Shown here: positions 45,622-54,456 of the stretch, piece by piece | Numbering within the stretch: position 1 is the stretch's first letter | How the letters are laid out: every line of letters begins with the position of its first letter | Origin: Ruegeria haliotis | Lineage (GTDB): Bacteria > Pseudomonadota > Alphaproteobacteria > Rhodobacterales > Rhodobacteraceae | DNA length: 64,000 nt | Assembly (NCBI RefSeq): GCF_013377785.1 | Contig: NZ_JABXWT010000005.1 | Coordinates: 1 to 64,000, forward strand | Direction: 5' to 3' | Notes under the pieces: generated by a model | Told to the model about the DNA's origin: nothing | Seen by the model: the letters and a program-made list of their open reading frames with translations, nothing else | Database searches by the model: none | Made by a program: the position numbers and the translations under genes

Positions 45622-46650
45622 ATGCATCTTATGGGTCGGAGTAAGCACTTGAGCAAGTCCATCCAGGTTGCCATTCGCGGCACGGGCCACTTTTTGCCCG
45701 GCCATCCTGTCGCGTCCGAAGCTCTTGATACAAGAGCAGGCTTGAAACGCGGGCACCTTGAGCAAGAGACCGGCGTCAAATCCCGTCACTTTGCCGAAGG
45801 TATCAGCCAGATTGATATGGCCGTGACGGCATCCCAGCGTGCGCTGGATCAGGCCGGGTTGGGCGCTGACGACATCGATCTTGTCATTTCTGCCAACGGC
45901 GTCCCGTTCCAGACCTTGCCGTCGACCGCTCCGCTGGTGATGCGGGAACTTGGTATTGGCGACGGCAACGCCGCGGCCTTTGACGTTAACAGCACCTGCA
46001 CCAGTTTCATCAGCGCGCTTGAGATTGCCAGCCGGCAGGTCGCATCGGATACCTGCCGTCACGCGTTGATCGTCTCGTCTGAAATCGCCTCGCGCGGGTT
46101 GCCATGGTCTGAACAGCCCGAGGTTGCTGCGCTGTTCGGTGACGGGGCTGCCGCTGCGATCATTGGCCCCGACGACAGGTCAGGATGCGGTATTCGGGCC
46201 AGTCTGATGCGCAGCTACCCGTCGAAATACGAGGCGTGCCAGATCGCCGCCGGAGGAACCCGGTTTGACTACCATGAAAACCCTGATGAGTTTGCCCGCC
46301 ACACTCTGTTCCGGATGAATGGTGCAGATCTGTTCAAGCTCACGCTGAAGCACTTTCCCGGGTTTTTGGATGAACTGTTGGAACAGGCGGGCTGGCAAAA
46401 GGAAGATGTTGATCTGGTTGTGCCGCATCAGGCCAGCCCGCACGCGCTGACACATATGGTGCGGCAGACGGGTTTCGGCGGCGACAAGATCGTCAATCTG
46501 GTGGCGCAGGTCGGTAACCAGATCGCTGCCTCGGTGCCGACGGCGCTGGATCATGCGCGCAGGCAGGGGCAGGCGGGGCCGGGAAAGCGGCTGCTGATGT
46601 TGGGGACATCGGCGGGCGTTTCATTTTCGGGCCTTGCGATGCAAATGTGA
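45622..46650 (+). CDS. KAS III-type condensing enzyme (FabH/OleA-like)
   Basis: 342 residues of the thiolase fold with an intact Cys-His-Asn triad: Cys126 in STCTSFISALE, His269 in VPHQASPHAL and Asn299 in QVGNQIAAS. The LPSTAPLVMRELG segment resembles both FabH and OleA. The position of the OleA Glu117 seems to be Leu99 here (alignment from memory), so it is not a plain OleA. It probably performs a Claisen condensation of acyl-CoA or acyl-ACP. The start could be ATG 45622, ATG 45631, or TTG 45649 (GGAG eight bases upstream). It is the first gene of five, and its stop overlaps the next GTG start. Confidence 0.85.
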   Translation: MHLMGRSKHLSKSIQVAIRGTGHFLPGHPVASEALDTRAGLKRGHLEQETGVKSRHFAEGISQIDMAVTASQRALDQAGLGADDIDLVISANGVPFQTLPSTAPLVMRELGIGDGNAAAFDVNSTCTSFISALEIASRQVASDTCRHALIVSSEIASRGLPWSEQPEVAALFGDGAAAAIIGPDDRSGCGIRASLMRSYPSKYEACQIAAGGTRFDYHENPDEFARHTLFRMNGADLFKLTLKHFPGFLDELLEQAGWQKEDVDLVVPHQASPHALTHMVRQTGFGGDKIVNLVAQVGNQIAASVPTALDHARRQGQAGPGKRLLMLGTSAGVSFSGLAMQM

Positions 46651-47630
46651 TCTCTGTGCGGGTGCTTGTTACAGGGGCCACCGGTTTTCTCGGCGGCAGG
46701 CTTTGCGGTTTCTTGCGCGACCAGGGGCTGGATGTCGTTGCAACCGGACGTTCGGCACCGCGCTGTGCCGATCTGCGGGATCAGGGGTTTGAGGTGCATC
46801 GCGCTGATCTGACCTGCCCGCTGGACCCTGTGCAGTTTGGCGCTTTGGATGCCATCGCCCATACGGCCGCGCTGTCCGCTCCATCCGGTACGCTCCCGGC
46901 GTTCCAGTCTGCAAATGTCGACGCCACGCGCCATGTTGTGGCGCTGGCCCAACAGGCGCAGGTTCGGCGCTTTGTGAACATTTCTTCGCCATCGGTCTAC
47001 TTTGCGCTGCGTGACCAGTTGTATATCAGGGAAACCTGCCCTCTGCCTGCGCCGTTCAACAATTATGCGCGCACCAAGGCAGAGGCTGAACAGTTCGTGC
47101 TGGCCGCCCCTTCGATTGGCCCGATCAGCCTGCGCCCGCGCGGGATTTATGGCCCCGGTGATACTGCACTGCTGCCACGGCTGCTCAAAGCGGCGCAATC
47201 CCATCCTCTGCCCTTGTTTCGCAATGGGCGCGCCAGCATCGATCTGACGCATATCTCCGATGTGTGCCGCGCCGTGCTTGCCGCGCTGACTGCGGGCGTA
47301 GAGGCAGAAGGAGAGATTTTTAACATCTCCGGGGGTGAGGCCTTGCCGACGAAAAAGATCATTGAAATGGCATGTCAGCGCGCGGATGTTCGGCCGAGGT
47401 GGCGGCCTATGCCGCTTCGACCCACCCTCGCTGCGGCCAGGATGGTGGAGCAGGTGTATAACCTCTGGCCGGGCGCGTGTGAGCCCAAAGTCACGGCCTA
47501 CGCGCTTGCCCTGCTGGCCTTTGAACAAAGCCTCAATATAGATAAGGCCTCCAGCATTTTGAACTGGCATCCAAATATCCGGTTTAATGAAGGGATCGAG
47601 AGCGTATTCTGGGCAGGGAGTGTATCGTGA
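46647..47630 (+). CDS. Extended SDR reductase/epimerase (OleD / 3-beta-HSD-like)
   Basis: 327 residues. The extended-SDR cofactor motif is TGATGFLGG (about 9-17), the catalytic Ser lies in NISSPSVYF and the YxxxK is YARTK. The order SSPSVYF, YARTKAEAEQFV, LRPRGIYGPGD and HISDVCRAVLAAL resembles OleD, which reduces the OleA beta-keto acid to a beta-hydroxy acid. Directly following a condensing enzyme, reduction of its beta-keto product is the natural inference. NDP-sugar epimerase is less likely. The GTG start overlaps the preceding TGA (GTGA). Confidence 0.82.
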   Translation: MISVRVLVTGATGFLGGRLCGFLRDQGLDVVATGRSAPRCADLRDQGFEVHRADLTCPLDPVQFGALDAIAHTAALSAPSGTLPAFQSANVDATRHVVALAQQAQVRRFVNISSPSVYFALRDQLYIRETCPLPAPFNNYARTKAEAEQFVLAAPSIGPISLRPRGIYGPGDTALLPRLLKAAQSHPLPLFRNGRASIDLTHISDVCRAVLAALTAGVEAEGEIFNISGGEALPTKKIIEMACQRADVRPRWRPMPLRPTLAAARMVEQVYNLWPGACEPKVTAYALALLAFEQSLNIDKASSILNWHPNIRFNEGIESVFWAGSVS

Positions 47631-48448
47631 AGCTGCACTTTGCCAATAGCGCTTTTATCAAAGCGCCGGAACGCTTGGTCGACCCCGACGGCAGCTGGTT
47701 TCAGACCCGCCAACTGCGCGTGCGCTATGGCATCCTTGAACATCCGGAGTTTGGCCCGGTCCTGATCGACACCGGGTACAGCAGCCATCTCTTCACCGGT
47801 GCCCGCAGCTTTGGCCTGCGCGCTTATGCTGCCGTGTTCAACCCCGTGCTTGAGCAGGAGGGAGAGATCGCGGCGGTTCTGCAGCGGCTTGGCTATTCGG
47901 TTGAAGATGTGCGCAAGTTCGTCGTCACGCATTTTCACGCCGATCACGTATCGGCTCTGCGCAGCATCCCAAAGGCTCAGATCATCACGTATCGCAAAAC
48001 ACTCACGACCATTCTGGGCCAGAGCGGGTTCGCCAACATGCGTCACGGAATTTTCCCGGAGCTTTTGCCCGATGATGTGCTGCGCCGGGTCACGGACATC
48101 GCGGAGTGTCGCGTCTCAGATGCGCCGCTGACTCTGGGTGCGGGCCGCGATCTGCTTGGCGACGGAACGGTGATTGCAGTTGATCTTCCCGGCCATGCAG
48201 CAGGGCATTTCGGGCTTTGCTTCCCATGGCTGGATCCCGTTCTGCTTTACGCCTGTGATGTGCAGTGGATGCAGGCCGCATTGGACAAACCGCTCCCTTT
48301 GTTGGGACGGATGGCTGCGCACGATACGGCTGCTACGGAGCGCTCCAGCCGGAAGGTGGCTGAATTTCGGAATGCGGGCGGCCGGGTGGTGCTGTGCCAC
48401 GATCCGGCCCTGACCTCGTTCGATCTTGAGCAGCCCGCTGATGTCTGA
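47627..48448 (+). CDS. Metallo-beta-lactamase-fold hydrolase
   Basis: 273 residues with the dinuclear zinc motif THFHADH (101-107). Further ligands are the His in LPGHAAGHFGL, the Asp in YACDVQW and a late His in VLCHDPA. The layout is closest to lactonase-type MBL proteins (AHL lactonase group). In this operon a (thio)ester or lactone of a fatty-acyl intermediate is a plausible substrate, which is inference. The GTG start overlaps the reductase stop (GTGA), and its end overlaps the next gene by eight bases. Confidence 0.85.
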   Translation: MKLHFANSAFIKAPERLVDPDGSWFQTRQLRVRYGILEHPEFGPVLIDTGYSSHLFTGARSFGLRAYAAVFNPVLEQEGEIAAVLQRLGYSVEDVRKFVVTHFHADHVSALRSIPKAQIITYRKTLTTILGQSGFANMRHGIFPELLPDDVLRRVTDIAECRVSDAPLTLGAGRDLLGDGTVIAVDLPGHAAGHFGLCFPWLDPVLLYACDVQWMQAALDKPLPLLGRMAAHDTAATERSSRKVAEFRNAGGRVVLCHDPALTSFDLEQPADV

Positions 48449-49706
48449 TCTGTGGCATATCGCACGCGCTTTTGCATCGACGCGTTATCGCACGCGCCAA
48501 AGCCTCTCTCGCGCCGACTTCCTTAACTGGCAAGACCGCGCGCTTCGGCGCTGGCTGCAGCGGGATGTGCCAAAAACACGTTATTACTCCTCTGCCGCGT
48601 CAAGGCTCGATACCCTGCCGATTGTCGACAAGGCACAGATGATGGCTGATTTTGGAGCGTTCAATCTGGTTGGCATTTCCGCCCCGGTCGGATGGCAACA
48701 TTTCGAAACCTCCGGCACGATCGGAGATATCAGCGTTGGCGCCAGCACCGGCACGAGCGGCAACCGCGCGCTTTATGTGATCACCCCACAGGAACGGTTG
48801 CGCTGGCTGGGGACCATTCTGGCCAAGGCACTCCCCCGGTTTCCGTTCCAGGCCGAGCGTGTGGCCGTGATCCTGCCGCAATCCTCATCGCTTTATGACA
48901 CGGCAGCGCGGGCCAATCGGCTGGAACTGGCTTTCTTCGATCTGAAAGAGGGGATGGAGCGATGGTCCAATCGGCTTGCGGCGTTTGATCCGACATGTCT
49001 GGTTGGCCCTCCGCGCATTCTGCGGGCTTTGGCGGAAGAGGATATCGGGCTAACCCCCCGGATCGTCTATTCCAGCGCCGAGACGCTTGATCCTGTGGAT
49101 CGTCAGGTGATCGAGGCGGGGTTTGCCTTGAAGCTCGGACAGATTTACATGGCCACCGAGGGCCTCTTCGGGGTCAGCTGTCCGCATGGCAACATCCATC
49201 TGGCCGAAGATACCACGAAGTTTGAATTTGAACCTGCCGGAGATGGCCTTGTGAACCCCATCGTGTCGTGTTTTCAGCGTCAATATCAGATCATGGCGCG
49301 CTATCGGATGAATGATCTGTTGCGCCTCATGCCCGAGCCTTGCCGCTGCGGGTCGCCGCTACAGGCGGTCAGGGAGATTGTTGGCCGAATGGATGACGTG
49401 TTTGTTTTCGATGCGGATACGAAACCCATCTATTTCACACCGGATGTCCTGCGCAACGCGGTGCTGGATGCGGATCGGAGCATTGATGACTTCCGCATTC
49501 TGCGCGTGGCCGAGCGCCGGATCGAGCTGGTTTTGCCTGAGCGATCCAAACCTGAGCAGCTGCAAACATCCAAAGCAGCCCTGGAACGTCTGATCCAAGC
49601 ACGGTGTAAGGGCATTACGGTTTCAGCCCGCACTGCCCAGCTGTACCCCGACAATCATCGAAAGCTGCGACGGGTGGAAAACCAGTGGCAGGCAGATCCC
49701 CGATGA
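48441..49706 (+). CDS. Adenylate-forming enzyme related to coenzyme F390 synthetase / PaaK
   Basis: 421 residues from the ATG at 48441; an in-frame TTG at 48426 is the alternative. The ANL P-loop is STGTSGNR (102-109). Later motifs include IVYSSAETL, QIYMATEGLFGVSCPHG (acyl/adenylate site), and the YRMNDLLRLMPEPCRCGSPL block typical of PaaK/F390-synthetase relatives, with Cys-x-Cys. A short C-terminal domain follows. Such enzymes activate a carboxylate as an acyl-adenylate. It occupies the place that OleC has in olefin clusters, but from a different ANL subfamily. No F420/F390 biochemistry is expected in this organism. Confidence 0.8.
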   Translation: MSDLWHIARAFASTRYRTRQSLSRADFLNWQDRALRRWLQRDVPKTRYYSSAASRLDTLPIVDKAQMMADFGAFNLVGISAPVGWQHFETSGTIGDISVGASTGTSGNRALYVITPQERLRWLGTILAKALPRFPFQAERVAVILPQSSSLYDTAARANRLELAFFDLKEGMERWSNRLAAFDPTCLVGPPRILRALAEEDIGLTPRIVYSSAETLDPVDRQVIEAGFALKLGQIYMATEGLFGVSCPHGNIHLAEDTTKFEFEPAGDGLVNPIVSCFQRQYQIMARYRMNDLLRLMPEPCRCGSPLQAVREIVGRMDDVFVFDADTKPIYFTPDVLRNAVLDADRSIDDFRILRVAERRIELVLPERSKPEQLQTSKAALERLIQARCKGITVSARTAQLYPDNHRKLRRVENQWQADPR

Positions 49707-50722
49707 AAGGGGCGTTTCTGGTCAACGCCTCGCGCAGCGGTTCGACGATGATGTCGACCATCCTGCGTCAGCACCCGGATGTGCTCAGCCTGTCCGAGCT
49801 GATGACAACGCAAGGCACACGGGCCTTGCTTCCCGGTCAGATCAGCGGGCAGGCGTTCTGGCGGCAACTTTCCAAGCCGACAGCCTTGATGCGCCATCTG
49901 GCAAATCCGGCAAGCGCCCCGGATGAGTTCCTGTATCACACGGTCCAGAACCGGCGGTTTGATCCGTTTAACTGCCCGCCGATCCTTGCGGTGGCTCTAC
50001 CACATCTCTTCCCGACGCCCGACACTGAGTTTGACGAGTTGGCCCATCAGGTGCGCCGGTTCTCGCGTCAGACACGCGTAGATCACCTGCGTGCCATGAT
50101 CGACCTCCTTGGTGCAAAAACGGGCCAGCAGTTCTGGGTCGAACGATCCGGCGGCACCCTGATGGCCACGTCCGCGCTCGCCAAAGCGTTTCCGAAAGCA
50201 AAATTCGCGGTCCTCCTTCGCGACGGACGCGATGTTACGTTGTCTATGCTACACTACAAACCGGCGCGCTTTGTGATCTGGTTCTGGAAACTGGCCTCGC
50301 GGTTCGGCGTTGATGTGTTCAAGCCGGGTGCGCAAATCGGCAGTGCCCGGTGGATTGCATTGACCGAAAAGCTGTCGGGGCGGGTACTGCCGGTTGACCG
50401 GATTCTGAACACCAGACCCTCTATCGAAGATGCCGCATGCTGCTGGTCTGCGCTGACTAGAAGCGGGCTGGCACAATTTTCAGAACTGCCAACCTCTCGC
50501 AGGTTGGTTCTGCGCTACGAGTCGGTGGTCGCCGATCCCAAAGCTGAATTGATCCGCTTGGCCCGTTTTCTGGAGTTGCCAGACAACAAGGGATGGCTTG
50601 AATATGGTGCAAACGTCCCCCGCATCGTCTCCCCACGCTACAAGGCGTTGCCCGCGCAGGAACGGCGGAAACTCGAAGAACTGACGGTGGCTGCCAGAGC
50701 CGTGTCTGACCAACTCGCTTGA
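49703..50722 (+). CDS. PAPS-dependent sulfotransferase-family protein
   Basis: 339 residues from the ATG at 49703, which overlaps the preceding stop as ATGA. The 5'-phosphosulfate loop is NASRSGSTMMSTIL (about 8-21). The 3'-phosphate-binding segment is LLRDGRDVTLSMLHYKPAR, and a late LVLRYESVVADPKAEL is typical of bacterial sulfotransferase_1/3 families. It would transfer sulfate from PAPS to a hydroxyl (or amine) of a small molecule or lipid. As the fifth coupled gene it points to a sulfated end product. Confidence 0.82.
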   Translation: MKGAFLVNASRSGSTMMSTILRQHPDVLSLSELMTTQGTRALLPGQISGQAFWRQLSKPTALMRHLANPASAPDEFLYHTVQNRRFDPFNCPPILAVALPHLFPTPDTEFDELAHQVRRFSRQTRVDHLRAMIDLLGAKTGQQFWVERSGGTLMATSALAKAFPKAKFAVLLRDGRDVTLSMLHYKPARFVIWFWKLASRFGVDVFKPGAQIGSARWIALTEKLSGRVLPVDRILNTRPSIEDAACCWSALTRSGLAQFSELPTSRRLVLRYESVVADPKAELIRLARFLELPDNKGWLEYGANVPRIVSPRYKALPAQERRKLEELTVAARAVSDQLA

Positions 50723-50795
50723 TATGATGCTGTAGGTGGGACGACGGCATCGTCCAATAATTGACCTCGCACCAATAGCTGCTTAGCGCGGTTCT

Positions 50796-50924
50796 ATGAT
50801 CAGCCTTGCTGCCACGTCCCATCTGAAGGGCAACCGCTTCCCTCGCTCTGTTACTTCCTACGCGCCCTGGGCCTATTACCGGTTTGCGATGAGCCTGCGC
50901 GACGTCGAAGAGACGCAGCGATAG
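50796..50924 (+). pseudogene. N-terminal fragment of an IS6-family transposase
   Basis: A 42-codon frame encodes HLKGNRFPRSVTSYAPWAYY followed by RFAMSLRDVEE, the conserved opening of IS6/IS26-type transposases. It then breaks off at TQR and a stop. The catalytic DDE domain is absent and no terminal inverted repeats are apparent. The rest of the gene-free stretch 50723-51217 holds no other recognisable gene; GGACGA/TCGTCC at about 50740-50756 could form a small hairpin after the operon. Confidence 0.72.
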
Positions 50925-51217
50925 TGCGGTTTTTTCCGCCATCTGTAAATTTGGCGAAGTGATCTTGCCGCGTGGTGGACGAATGGCGGGTTTTTCCTCC
51001 GCATGGCAGCGCCCCAACAAATGCAGCCGCAGCAACTTTTCTGCTGCGAGCACGCGCAGTACAAAGTCACAATGACCGAGTCGGGCTCAGAGCAGACTCC
51101 CCACAACGACACCCGCCTTTTGCAACCTGTTCTGGCCCGCACACAAACAAGTTGTTGAACCTAATCTCCCCCCCTCCTATCTTGCGCCCTTGAAGAACTC
51201 CAAGCAGGACACCTCTT

Positions 51218-51640
51218 ATGACCGATCAAGTTCCCCACCCCATGTCCCCACAGGATTGCCTTGTGGCGATCATGGTTGCGGTCTCGGCGTCGGACGAAAC
51301 CATCCGCACCGCCGAACTGGTCAAAATCGAAACAGCGGTGAACATGCTGCCTGTCTTTGCCGATTACGATATCGACCGCACCCGTCGTGTATCGCAGATC
51401 GTGTTCGATCTGTTCGAACAAGAAGACGGTCTGGACGCCCTTTTCGGCCTGATCCGCGACAACCTGCCCGAGCGGTTGAATGAAACCGCCTATGCGCTGG
51501 CCTGCGACGTTGCCGCCGCGGACGGGGCACTTGCGGAATCCGAACTGCGCCTGCTGGAGGAAATTCGCTACGAACTGAATGTCGACCGTTTGCATGCCGC
51601 AGCCATCGAACGCGGCGCACGCGCGCGTCACGTGATCTGA
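51218..51640 (+). CDS. TerB-family protein
   Basis: 140 residues of the TerB/DjlA-like helical family. The pattern DCLVAIMVAVSASDETIRTAELVKIETAVNMLPVF, repeated as CDVAAADGALAESELRLLEEIRYEL, contains the paired acidic metal-site residues. TerB proteins are linked to tellurite and envelope stress, but no other ter genes are present, so the label is by family only. AGGA lies nine bases before the ATG. Confidence 0.87.
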   Translation: MTDQVPHPMSPQDCLVAIMVAVSASDETIRTAELVKIETAVNMLPVFADYDIDRTRRVSQIVFDLFEQEDGLDALFGLIRDNLPERLNETAYALACDVAAADGALAESELRLLEEIRYELNVDRLHAAAIERGARARHVI

Positions 51641-51687
51641 TCCGGCCCAAACCACAGCTCATTCCACCTGATCGAAAAAGGACGGTC

Positions 51688-53166
51688 TCAACTGCCGTAG
51701 AGGGTGCCCCACCGCTCGATAAGCGCCCGTTGCAGTTTGCGTGACCTTCTGTTCCAACTGCGCGCGCCGTCCGGGCGCTCGCGGTGTGCACGCGGAATTT
51801 TGGCCCGATGATCAACATCGGCCGTGAAAATTGCAAAAGCCAGTTCGGATCCATCCGCCGTCGTCAGGAACCCACCCAAACCAGACACGAAATTGAGCGT
51901 TCCAGTCTTGGCATTCACCTTGATCGGATGATCCTTGACCGGTCGACCCTGGCTGTCGGTCAGGGCAAACGGTTTGAGCATCGGCCGCAACGCCCCCACC
52001 TTTCGCGCAGCCACCAGAACGGTCACCAGATCACCGGGCGCCATGCGCGAAGCATCACCAAGACCCGAATGATCCACCATGGCGATCCGGTTGACGCCAA
52101 ATGTCTCAGCTGCCCAGCGGTTCATCTCGGACGCGGACTCGGCCAGGTTTTCCGGCGTTACCCCGCGCGCCTTGGTCGCGGTCAGTCCAACCATTTCAGC
52201 GGTCAGATTGGTCGAATATTTCAGCATTCCTCGCAAAATACGCGCCAGCGGCTCACTGCGATGCACCACCAGATCCGTCCCCTGCGGCGCTTGCCGCGTC
52301 ATCTGCACCCGTCCCAGCACGATCCCGTTCGATCGGGCCAACGTTCGAAACACATCGCCCGCGTAAAGCGCTGGCTTACGCACCGGCAACCACCGTGCCC
52401 CGCCATTGCCCAACGCACCTTTGGCCACGGTCCAGCGATCCTGCCGTGCGCTGGGTTGATAGGTATAGATCGGTAAACTGCGGCTCTCAACGCGCATCGC
52501 TGCCACGTCCACCGCAGGCGTGTACCGGGCGCTGCGCGCATCCATGGTCACATCGTACCCGGTGCCCTCGCGCTTCCATTCGAAATGCACCCGATTGAAA
52601 TTCAGGGATATCCCGCTGATCGCCGGGCTATAGCCGACATGGTCCGGTTGCCCCGGATCAATGCTGAACACATAGGGCAGTGCACCGTCGTAAACCTTGA
52701 ACGCCCCGCGCACCTCGGTGATTCCGGCCTCACGCAGATTGGCCGCCATCATGGCCAGCGCATCCGTATCCAGCAGCGGATCACCACAACCCACCAGGAT
52801 CAAATCGCCCTTCAGGACACCATTCTCAACAGGCCCATCCGCCACCAGCTTGGTTTCAAACCGATAATCCGGCCCCAATACGTCCAGCGCATAAAGCGCG
52901 GTCAGCGCCTTGGCGACGCTGGCAGGCGGCAAACCCGCATCTCCGCCCAAAGATTCCAGCGGCACCCCCGTCTCGACATCAGCAACGGCAAAGACCACCT
53001 CACCCTTCAGGCCTGCGGCCCGAACAAGGCGCTCGACCCCACTCAGCTGCGGCCCCCGCGCTTGCGGTCTCAGCGACACCAAGGGCGGCCCGGCAAGCCC
53101 CGCAGCCGGGATCAGAGACGCCCCCAATCCCCCCAGAAACAAACGACGTGAAATACGATCAACCAT
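51688..53166 (-). CDS. dacB: D-alanyl-D-alanine carboxypeptidase/endopeptidase (PBP4 type)
   Basis: 492 residues of the S13 family. The N terminus SRRLFLGGLGASL with a following hydrophobic stretch looks like a twin-arginine signal. Active-site motifs are SVAK (83-86), STN in KYSTNLTAEM and KTG in NAKTGTLNF. PBP4 enzymes cleave D-Ala-D-Ala ends and peptide cross-links in the periplasm. It lies in the same direction as nadD, 67 bases away. Confidence 0.92.
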   Translation of the reverse strand: MVDRISRRLFLGGLGASLIPAAGLAGPPLVSLRPQARGPQLSGVERLVRAAGLKGEVVFAVADVETGVPLESLGGDAGLPPASVAKALTALYALDVLGPDYRFETKLVADGPVENGVLKGDLILVGCGDPLLDTDALAMMAANLREAGITEVRGAFKVYDGALPYVFSIDPGQPDHVGYSPAISGISLNFNRVHFEWKREGTGYDVTMDARSARYTPAVDVAAMRVESRSLPIYTYQPSARQDRWTVAKGALGNGGARWLPVRKPALYAGDVFRTLARSNGIVLGRVQMTRQAPQGTDLVVHRSEPLARILRGMLKYSTNLTAEMVGLTATKARGVTPENLAESASEMNRWAAETFGVNRIAMVDHSGLGDASRMAPGDLVTVLVAARKVGALRPMLKPFALTDSQGRPVKDHPIKVNAKTGTLNFVSGLGGFLTTADGSELAFAIFTADVDHRAKIPRAHRERPDGARSWNRRSRKLQRALIERWGTLYGS

Positions 53167-53232
53167 GGGTCAATTAAAATCCCAGAGATCAAAAACAGAC
53201 AACCACTGAATTCGATTATGCCTCCATCGGGG

Positions 53233-53889
53233 CTATTCGGGCAACACCCCGTTATCCCACCCCCCTCGCGTGCGGATCTCGGTCGAGCTGACATCAACCA
53301 TCGGCACGTTCACAAAACACCACGCCGGAGCCGCCGCCCGCCCCAACAAATGTCGCGCCTGCCCATCGATGCGGTATTTGGCATAAACCCGCGCCGCCGG
53401 TGACATCCGGGCCGAGATCCGATCTCTCGGACGCGCCACCACGCCCACAGGCACGCTATCCATGATCAACCGCCAGTCTTTCCAACGATGAAACTGCGCC
53501 AGATTATCCGCACCCATCAACCAGACAAATCTGACGTCTGGATATAACCGCTTCAATTCTGCCAGAGTGTCCGCCGTCGCCCGCGTCCCCATCAGTGTCT
53601 CAAGATCCGTGACCTCGACACGCGGGTGGCTCATCATGGCCTGCGCCGCCTCCATCCGCTGCGACAACGGCGCGGGCCCGCGTTCTTTCAACGGATTACC
53701 CGGCGACACCAGCCACCACACCCGATCCAGCCCAAACGCCTTCATCGCCTCACGCGTTACATGCACATGCCCCTGATGCGGTGGATCAAAAGACCCCCCG
53801 AACAACCCGACAACCTGCCCCGGTCGTGCATATGGAATAGCGCTTCGTAGCATCTCTTGCTGTTGTTCAGAACTGAGCGGCCTTGTCAA
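53233..53889 (-). CDS. nadD: Nicotinate-nucleotide adenylyltransferase
   Basis: 218 residues. NadD adenylylates nicotinate mononucleotide in NAD synthesis. The nucleotidyltransferase signature is [15 protein letters not shown] (about 28-42), then [30 protein letters not shown] and the C-terminal VSSTEIR (ISSTxIR motif). The start is a TTG at 53889 overlapping the upstream MOSC stop as TTGA. An ATG at 53853 is the alternative. Confidence 0.94.
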   Translation of the reverse strand: MTRPLSSEQQQEMLRSAIPYARPGQVVGLFGGSFDPPHQGHVHVTREAMKAFGLDRVWWLVSPGNPLKERGPAPLSQRMEAAQAMMSHPRVEVTDLETLMGTRATADTLAELKRLYPDVRFVWLMGADNLAQFHRWKDWRLIMDSVPVGVVARPRDRISARMSPAARVYAKYRIDGQARHLLGRAAAPAWCFVNVPMVDVSSTEIRTRGGWDNGVLPE

Positions 53890-54353
53890 TCAACAGGTTG
53901 CACAGCATCGCCCAACCTCACCCGCCCGGGCCGCACCACTTCGGCACACCAACCGCCATGCCCGCGCACGGCGGAATAGCCACCCTTGCCCAGCGCTTCT
54001 TCCATCCGACTGCATGGCGCGCAGATCACGGTAAAGCGCAGGATAGCCTCACCCACCTGCACCTCACGCCCCTTGAGCGCCGCCAGATTGATCCCCGAGA
54101 TTACCAGATTGCGCCGCAGGATATCAGGCGAGACCGGCCCTCGCCCGAGATACGACCCAATCGCCGCCAAATGCTCCTGCTGAATCAAAGTGACAGCGCG
54201 TTTGCCCGCCCGGCCTCGGTCGCCTTCAAGACCGTTTGCTGAGATCATGGCCTCATCCACAGCGACCATCTCCACCCGCCGATCAGGCCGCAGACCAATC
54301 CAGTCAACCCGCCCCGGCTGTGCCCAGCCAGCAATGAGATCTTTCAAGGACAT
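53886..54353 (-). CDS. MOSC-domain protein
   Basis: 155 residues from the ATG at 54353, with GGAG seven bases upstream. A longer frame to 54386 is possible. The MOSC domain is recognisable by [41 protein letters not shown] and ICAPCSRME with the conserved Cys. MOSC proteins carry out sulfur or molybdenum-cofactor-linked chemistry; the small stand-alone type is uncharacterised. It is coupled to nadD by a 4-bp overlap, and divergent from the KAP NTPase gene by about 100 bases. Confidence 0.9.
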   Translation of the reverse strand: MSLKDLIAGWAQPGRVDWIGLRPDRRVEMVAVDEAMISANGLEGDRGRAGKRAVTLIQQEHLAAIGSYLGRGPVSPDILRRNLVISGINLAALKGREVQVGEAILRFTVICAPCSRMEEALGKGGYSAVRGHGGWCAEVVRPGRVRLGDAVQPVD

Positions 54354-54456
54354 AAGAGGCTCCGAGTTTTTCACACCTCCCCTCATCTAGCAGTCTGGCC
54401 TCTGTTGAGGCAGCCGCTAATAGTAGCGCTGATTGATTTGTGAATTGGAGCCAGAC

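Noticed and set aside
48441..49706. True coenzyme F390 synthetase
   Set aside because: F420/F390 metabolism is not expected in this group. The protein is only a family relative within a fatty-acyl-type operon.
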